From NCBI RefSeq assembly GCF_900109325.1, contig NZ_FNZU01000001.1, forward strand, positions 248,001 through 312,000: a DNA stretch of 64,000 nt. Reading direction: 5' to 3'. The notes under the pieces are model-generated. The model worked only from the letters and a program-made list of their open reading frames with translations, did not search any database and was not told where the DNA came from. Each line of letters opens with the position of its first letter. Position 1 is the first letter of the stretch. Shown one piece after another: positions 61,264 through 64,000 of this stretch. This stretch comes from Alkalibacterium pelagium (GTDB lineage Bacteria; Bacillota; Bacilli; Lactobacillales; Carnobacteriaceae_A). The position numbers and the translations under genes are program-made.

Positions 61264-62124
61264 ATGCAATTGACTTACAAACAGTTCAGACTATCTACTA
61301 GTATCCTGATGAGTCTGTTGATCCTCAGTGGGTGTACGGATAACGATCCTGAGACAGAACCTGAAGATACAGTTGAAGAAATGCCTCAGGAAGAGACTCA
61401 GGATAATGATGAAGCAGATATTGATGATGGAGAAAACAATGAAACTGAAGAAGAAGGAAATCACTCTGAAGAAGATGAAGAGGTAAAGTCTGATGAACCA
61501 GCCATCACTATTGACATGGAAGAGGACCTGCTTGATCCTGACAGCATAAAAGTCCTGGTCAATAAGCAGTATGCTCTGCCGGAAGACTATGCACCAGATG
61601 ATCTTGTTACCGTAGAGGTGCCGACTGTTTTGGAAAATCCCGAAATCAGACAGCTGAGGGAAGTAGCTTCTGAAGCCTTGACCGACATGTTTGCTGCTGC
61701 AGAAGAAGATGGAATCATTCTCTATGCCCGATCTGGCTACCGCTCTTATCAGACCCAAGTCGAGCTTTTTAATAATTACGTATCCAATCATGGAGAAGAA
61801 GCAGCAAACCGCTACAGCGCCCGTCCAGGTGAGAGTGAGCACCAGACAGGACTGGCCATGGATGTAACGAGCGAAAGTGTAAATTATCAGCTGACTGAAG
61901 CCTTTGGTGAAACGGCTGAAGGACAATGGGTGGAAGAAAATGCCCATGATTTCGGTTATATCATCAGATACCTTGAAGGTGAAGAAGAGGTTACTGGCTA
62001 TCAGTACGAGCCTTGGCATTTGAGGTATTTAGGTGAAGAACTGGCCGCTGATGTTGCAGAAAGTGGATTGACGTATGAAGAGTACCTACTGGAAAGAGGG
62101 ATAGACATTGAGATCGACGAATAA
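61264..62124 (+). CDS. VanY-type D-alanyl-D-alanine carboxypeptidase lipoprotein
   Basis: This 286-residue M15B zinc peptidase trims D-Ala from peptidoglycan. It has a lipoprotein signal peptide ending LSGC (Cys ~24), a long acidic linker (~25-80, Asp and Glu) and the VanY domain: SGYRSYQTQVELFNNY, the zinc motif SEHQTGLAMDV (~195-205) and EPWHLRYLG (~252-260). AAAAGGAG precedes the ATG. The CapA-like gene starts 17 bases before its stop, so both are made together and probably act in wall or capsule upkeep. Confidence 0.95.
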   Translation: MQLTYKQFRLSTSILMSLLILSGCTDNDPETEPEDTVEEMPQEETQDNDEADIDDGENNETEEEGNHSEEDEEVKSDEPAITIDMEEDLLDPDSIKVLVNKQYALPEDYAPDDLVTVEVPTVLENPEIRQLREVASEALTDMFAAAEEDGIILYARSGYRSYQTQVELFNNYVSNHGEEAANRYSARPGESEHQTGLAMDVTSESVNYQLTEAFGETAEGQWVEENAHDFGYIIRYLEGEEEVTGYQYEPWHLRYLGEELAADVAESGLTYEEYLLERGIDIEIDE

Positions 62125-63424
62125 TCGTGGACATCAGAAAAAAAACGGACGACTGAAACTAATCGGTCTCATTCTGCTTTTTGTTTTTGTATTAGCTGGA
62201 GCAACCTTTTATGCAATAAGTCTGGCACAGGAAAACAATGAAGAAGCAGATCAGATCGAGCAACCGGCTGGAGACGATAACCAGCAGACAGATGAAACAG
62301 ACCCTGAATCCACTGAGACAGATGGAACGGACCAGGCTGATTCTGAAGAGCACGACGAAGAAGAGCCCGAAGAAGAGCAGTTCACTGACATTCGAATTAG
62401 TGCAGTAGGTGATGTAATGGGACACACGAGTCAGCTGGAAGCTGCATATGATGCGGAAACTGGAGAATATGATTTCACGTCAGTATTCGAAGATGTCCAG
62501 CCGATTATTTCTGAATCTGACCTGGCTATTGCCAACCTGGAAACCACACTGGCAGGATCAGACCGGCCATTTATCGGGTACCCGCTTTTTAATACACCAG
62601 ATGCCATTATCGATGCGCTGGATTATGCTGGGTTTGATACGATTATCACGACAAACAACCATAGCCTTGATACTGGACCAGAAGGAGTCAGAAGGACGGT
62701 TGAAGTAATTGAGGAAAAAGGTCTGGATCTGGCAGGAACTTTTGCTGAAGAGCCTGAATCCCGCGTGCTTTATAAAGAGGTTGAAGGCATTAAGGTTGCC
62801 ATACTGGCATACACAGAGCATTTGAATGGTCTGGACGCCAGTTACCCGCAGGATGAAGTACTGTCCATGATAAACGTGATCAGTGAAGAGCGTATACTAG
62901 CAGATATTGAAGAAGCAGAATCAGAAGATGTGGATCTGATGATCGCCTATATGCACTGGGGCGGAGAATATGAACGCTATCCCAATGAGTTTCAGGAGAA
63001 CTATGCAGAGCTTATGACGCGTGAAGGCGTAGATATCATTTTCGGCAGTCACCCACATGTAATTCAGCAGGCTACTTATTTGGAAGTGGATGGAAATGAA
63101 TCGATTGTCGCTTACTCATTAGGAAATTTCGTCTCCAATCAGCGGAGAGAAACCTTGGGAGAAGAGCGTGAGCCGACTGAAGATGGTGTCATATTCCATG
63201 TGAATGTTCAGAAAAATGAACAGACTGGAGAGACTACGGTCCAACAGGTCGAGTATACACCAACTTGGGTCTATCGAAACAGGTATGAAGGAGACAGCAC
63301 CTATACTTACCGTATCTTACCAGTTGAACGCATACTTGAAACAGATGAGTTTACCGACGTAGACCGTCAGCGGATGCAGCGTTCTCTTGATGAAACAACA
63401 ACACGTCTCGAACTGACTGATTAA
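62108..63424 (+). CDS. CapA-family (poly-gamma-glutamate/capsule) phosphoesterase-like protein
   Basis: This 438-residue protein is of the CapA/PgsA metallophosphatase-like family, required for poly-gamma-glutamate or capsule export in Bacillus but functionally diverse elsewhere. It has one N-terminal membrane helix (~18-38), an acidic linker (~40-88), and the CapA domain with AVGDVMGH, NLETTLAG, NNHSLDTG, YMHWGGEYE and FGSHPHVIQ, whose Asp, His and Asn bind metals. The start is TTG 62108, with AAAGAGGG (62094-62101) at good spacing; no other start fits. No capB or capC is next to it. Confidence 0.92.
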   Translation: MRSTNNRGHQKKNGRLKLIGLILLFVFVLAGATFYAISLAQENNEEADQIEQPAGDDNQQTDETDPESTETDGTDQADSEEHDEEEPEEEQFTDIRISAVGDVMGHTSQLEAAYDAETGEYDFTSVFEDVQPIISESDLAIANLETTLAGSDRPFIGYPLFNTPDAIIDALDYAGFDTIITTNNHSLDTGPEGVRRTVEVIEEKGLDLAGTFAEEPESRVLYKEVEGIKVAILAYTEHLNGLDASYPQDEVLSMINVISEERILADIEEAESEDVDLMIAYMHWGGEYERYPNEFQENYAELMTREGVDIIFGSHPHVIQQATYLEVDGNESIVAYSLGNFVSNQRRETLGEEREPTEDGVIFHVNVQKNEQTGETTVQQVEYTPTWVYRNRYEGDSTYTYRILPVERILETDEFTDVDRQRMQRSLDETTTRLELTD

Positions 63425-63427
63425 CAT

Positions 63428-63471
63428 AAAAATGCTTCAGGACATGCGCATGTCCTGAAGCATTTTTTTTA
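63428..63471. terminator. Strong bidirectional terminator
   Basis: A 19-bp perfect stem (AAAAATGCTTCAGGACATG) with a 2-base centre and T-runs on both strands serves the converging CapA and EAL genes. Confidence 0.93.
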
Positions 63472-63497
63472 TAGTTTTGTATTGAATCTAGTTAAAC

Positions 63498-64000
63498 TTA
63501 TAAAAGTGCCAAATCAATTCGGTCGACTTCCAACGGAGCAGGCATAGGTTTCCCAAAAAGATAGCCTTGAAACAGTTGATACCCATGTGATTTCAGCCAC
63601 TTGAAGTCATCAGGAGATTCGATTCCTTCAGCAAGAGTTACGGCTCCATATTCATTAGCTTTTTCAAGGAAAGCTAATGCCACTGCCTGCTTGTCACTTG
63701 AGGCATGAACGCCATCGACAAACTGTCTGTCGAGCTTTACATAGGGTGGTTTCAAGTCTGATAAGAGATCTAAGGTGTTGTATCCTGCACCGACATCATC
63801 CAGAGCATAACAGAATCCATTATCCTGATAATACTTCAATATGGACTTTAAGTGATCAGTATCGTTTATTTTTTCTGTCTCTACGACTTCGAAAACAAAG
63901 CGTTCACTGTCGATATTCAGCTGATTGGCAACAGCGGTAGTCGTTTTAAGACAATACTCAGGACTGTAGATAGATGTTGGAATAAAGTTGATAAAGGCCT
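63498..64000 (-). CDS. EAL-domain protein (partial, cyclic-di-GMP related)
   Basis: The frame is open to the right edge, so the 5' part is outside. The ~166 visible residues are the C-terminal part of an EAL phosphodiesterase domain: FINFIPTSIYSP, FEVVETE, ALDDVGAGYN (metal-binding Asp pair), VKLDRQFVDG (Lys and Asp), AEGIES and YLFGKPMPAP. These catalytic residues are intact. An ATG at 63839 might be taken as a start but lies within the domain. With the HD-GYP protein at 41661 it gives two cyclic-di-GMP-degrading candidates in the window. Confidence 0.9.
   Translation of the reverse strand, partial: AFINFIPTSIYSPEYCLKTTTAVANQLNIDSERFVFEVVETEKINDTDHLKSILKYYQDNGFCYALDDVGAGYNTLDLLSDLKPPYVKLDRQFVDGVHASSDKQAVALAFLEKANEYGAVTLAEGIESPDDFKWLKSHGYQLFQGYLFGKPMPAPLEVDRIDLALL

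Noticed and set aside
61291-62019. 242-codon minus-strand open frame opposite the VanY gene
   Set aside because: It is the complement of an acidic linker and catalytic domain; Phe/Ile-rich translation is the expected artefact of Glu/Asp codons read backwards.
1-64000. CRISPR arrays, tRNA or rRNA genes
   Set aside because: Read through both strands by eye; no regularly spaced repeats, cloverleaf-like sequences or rRNA motifs were noticed. A covariance-model scan would be needed to exclude small RNAs.

Overview
The window reads as a low-to-moderate GC, Gram-positive (Bacillota) chromosome. The signs are strong AGGAGG-type ribosome binding sites, compact intrinsic terminators, lipoprotein signal peptides with LSGC/LVGC lipoboxes, a BceRS/VncRS-like two-component system beside an FtsX-type ABC transporter, CapA, YwbE, DegV and a small Csp protein. 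Long Asp/Glu-rich linkers in the exported lipoproteins, together with a heliorhodopsin, would fit a salt- or alkali-tolerant member of the Lactobacillales/Carnobacteriaceae (Alkalibacterium or Marinilactibacillus-like). That placement is a guess from gene content. I saw no rRNA, tRNA or CRISPR array.

Bases 1 to about 13,700 are an accessory island. It opens with hsdM (cut by the window edge) and hsdS of a type I restriction-modification system. Then come small mobile-element genes, a tyrosine integrase with an inserted helix-turn-helix-like segment, a decayed large serine recombinase, and a visibly AT-rich four-gene cassette (7584-10731): XRE regulator, SMEK-domain protein, small middle component and DUF2326 ATPase. 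I read this cassette as an ABC-three-component (ABC-3C) conflict/defence system. It is followed by a zinc-finger/HTH protein, a serine recombinase broken by a stop codon, and the cadmium transporter gene cadD. Two diverged copies of a ~240-bp leader (sharing a 41-bp exact match) flank the recombinase-cadD segment, and the island ends against a 5'-truncated DUF1538 gene.

Bases 13,700-17,000 are a decay zone: truncated DUF1538, an intact tandem P-II-like protein, a frameshifted TrkA-like gene and a frameshifted GNAT gene. From about 17 kb the window looks like ordinary chromosome: DUF4085, a DegV fatty-acid-binding protein, a PQQ-type sugar dehydrogenase lipoprotein, small enzymes and a carboxylesterase. 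A carbohydrate-use locus follows (GH120 beta-xylosidase, two AraC regulators, GH27 alpha-galactosidase, a 67-codon Cys-rich protein), then a two-component/ABC antibiotic-sensing module whose permease has an in-frame stop, a TetR-MFS pair with matching operators, exonuclease III, AIM24, DUF998, flavodoxin and an HD-GYP phosphodiesterase.

The last third holds an overlapping two-gene operon of an N-acyl-amino-acid-synthase-like acyltransferase and a ThiF/E1-like adenylyltransferase (43049-44415), DUF6671, an oxidoreductase, an SH3 lipoprotein, a Dus-family enzyme, SRPBCC, aldo/keto reductase, cold-shock protein, a YjiH transporter-like protein, RNA cyclic phosphodiesterase ThpR, a heliorhodopsin on the minus strand, YwbE, an Old Yellow Enzyme homologue, an alpha/beta hydrolase, a VanY-CapA pair, and an EAL-domain protein running off the right edge.

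The strongest candidates for new biology are the acyltransferase-ThiF operon, the ABC-3C cassette with its inverted repeats around the regulator start, the heliorhodopsin, and the dispersed intergenic hairpins near 39.2 and 49.85 kb.
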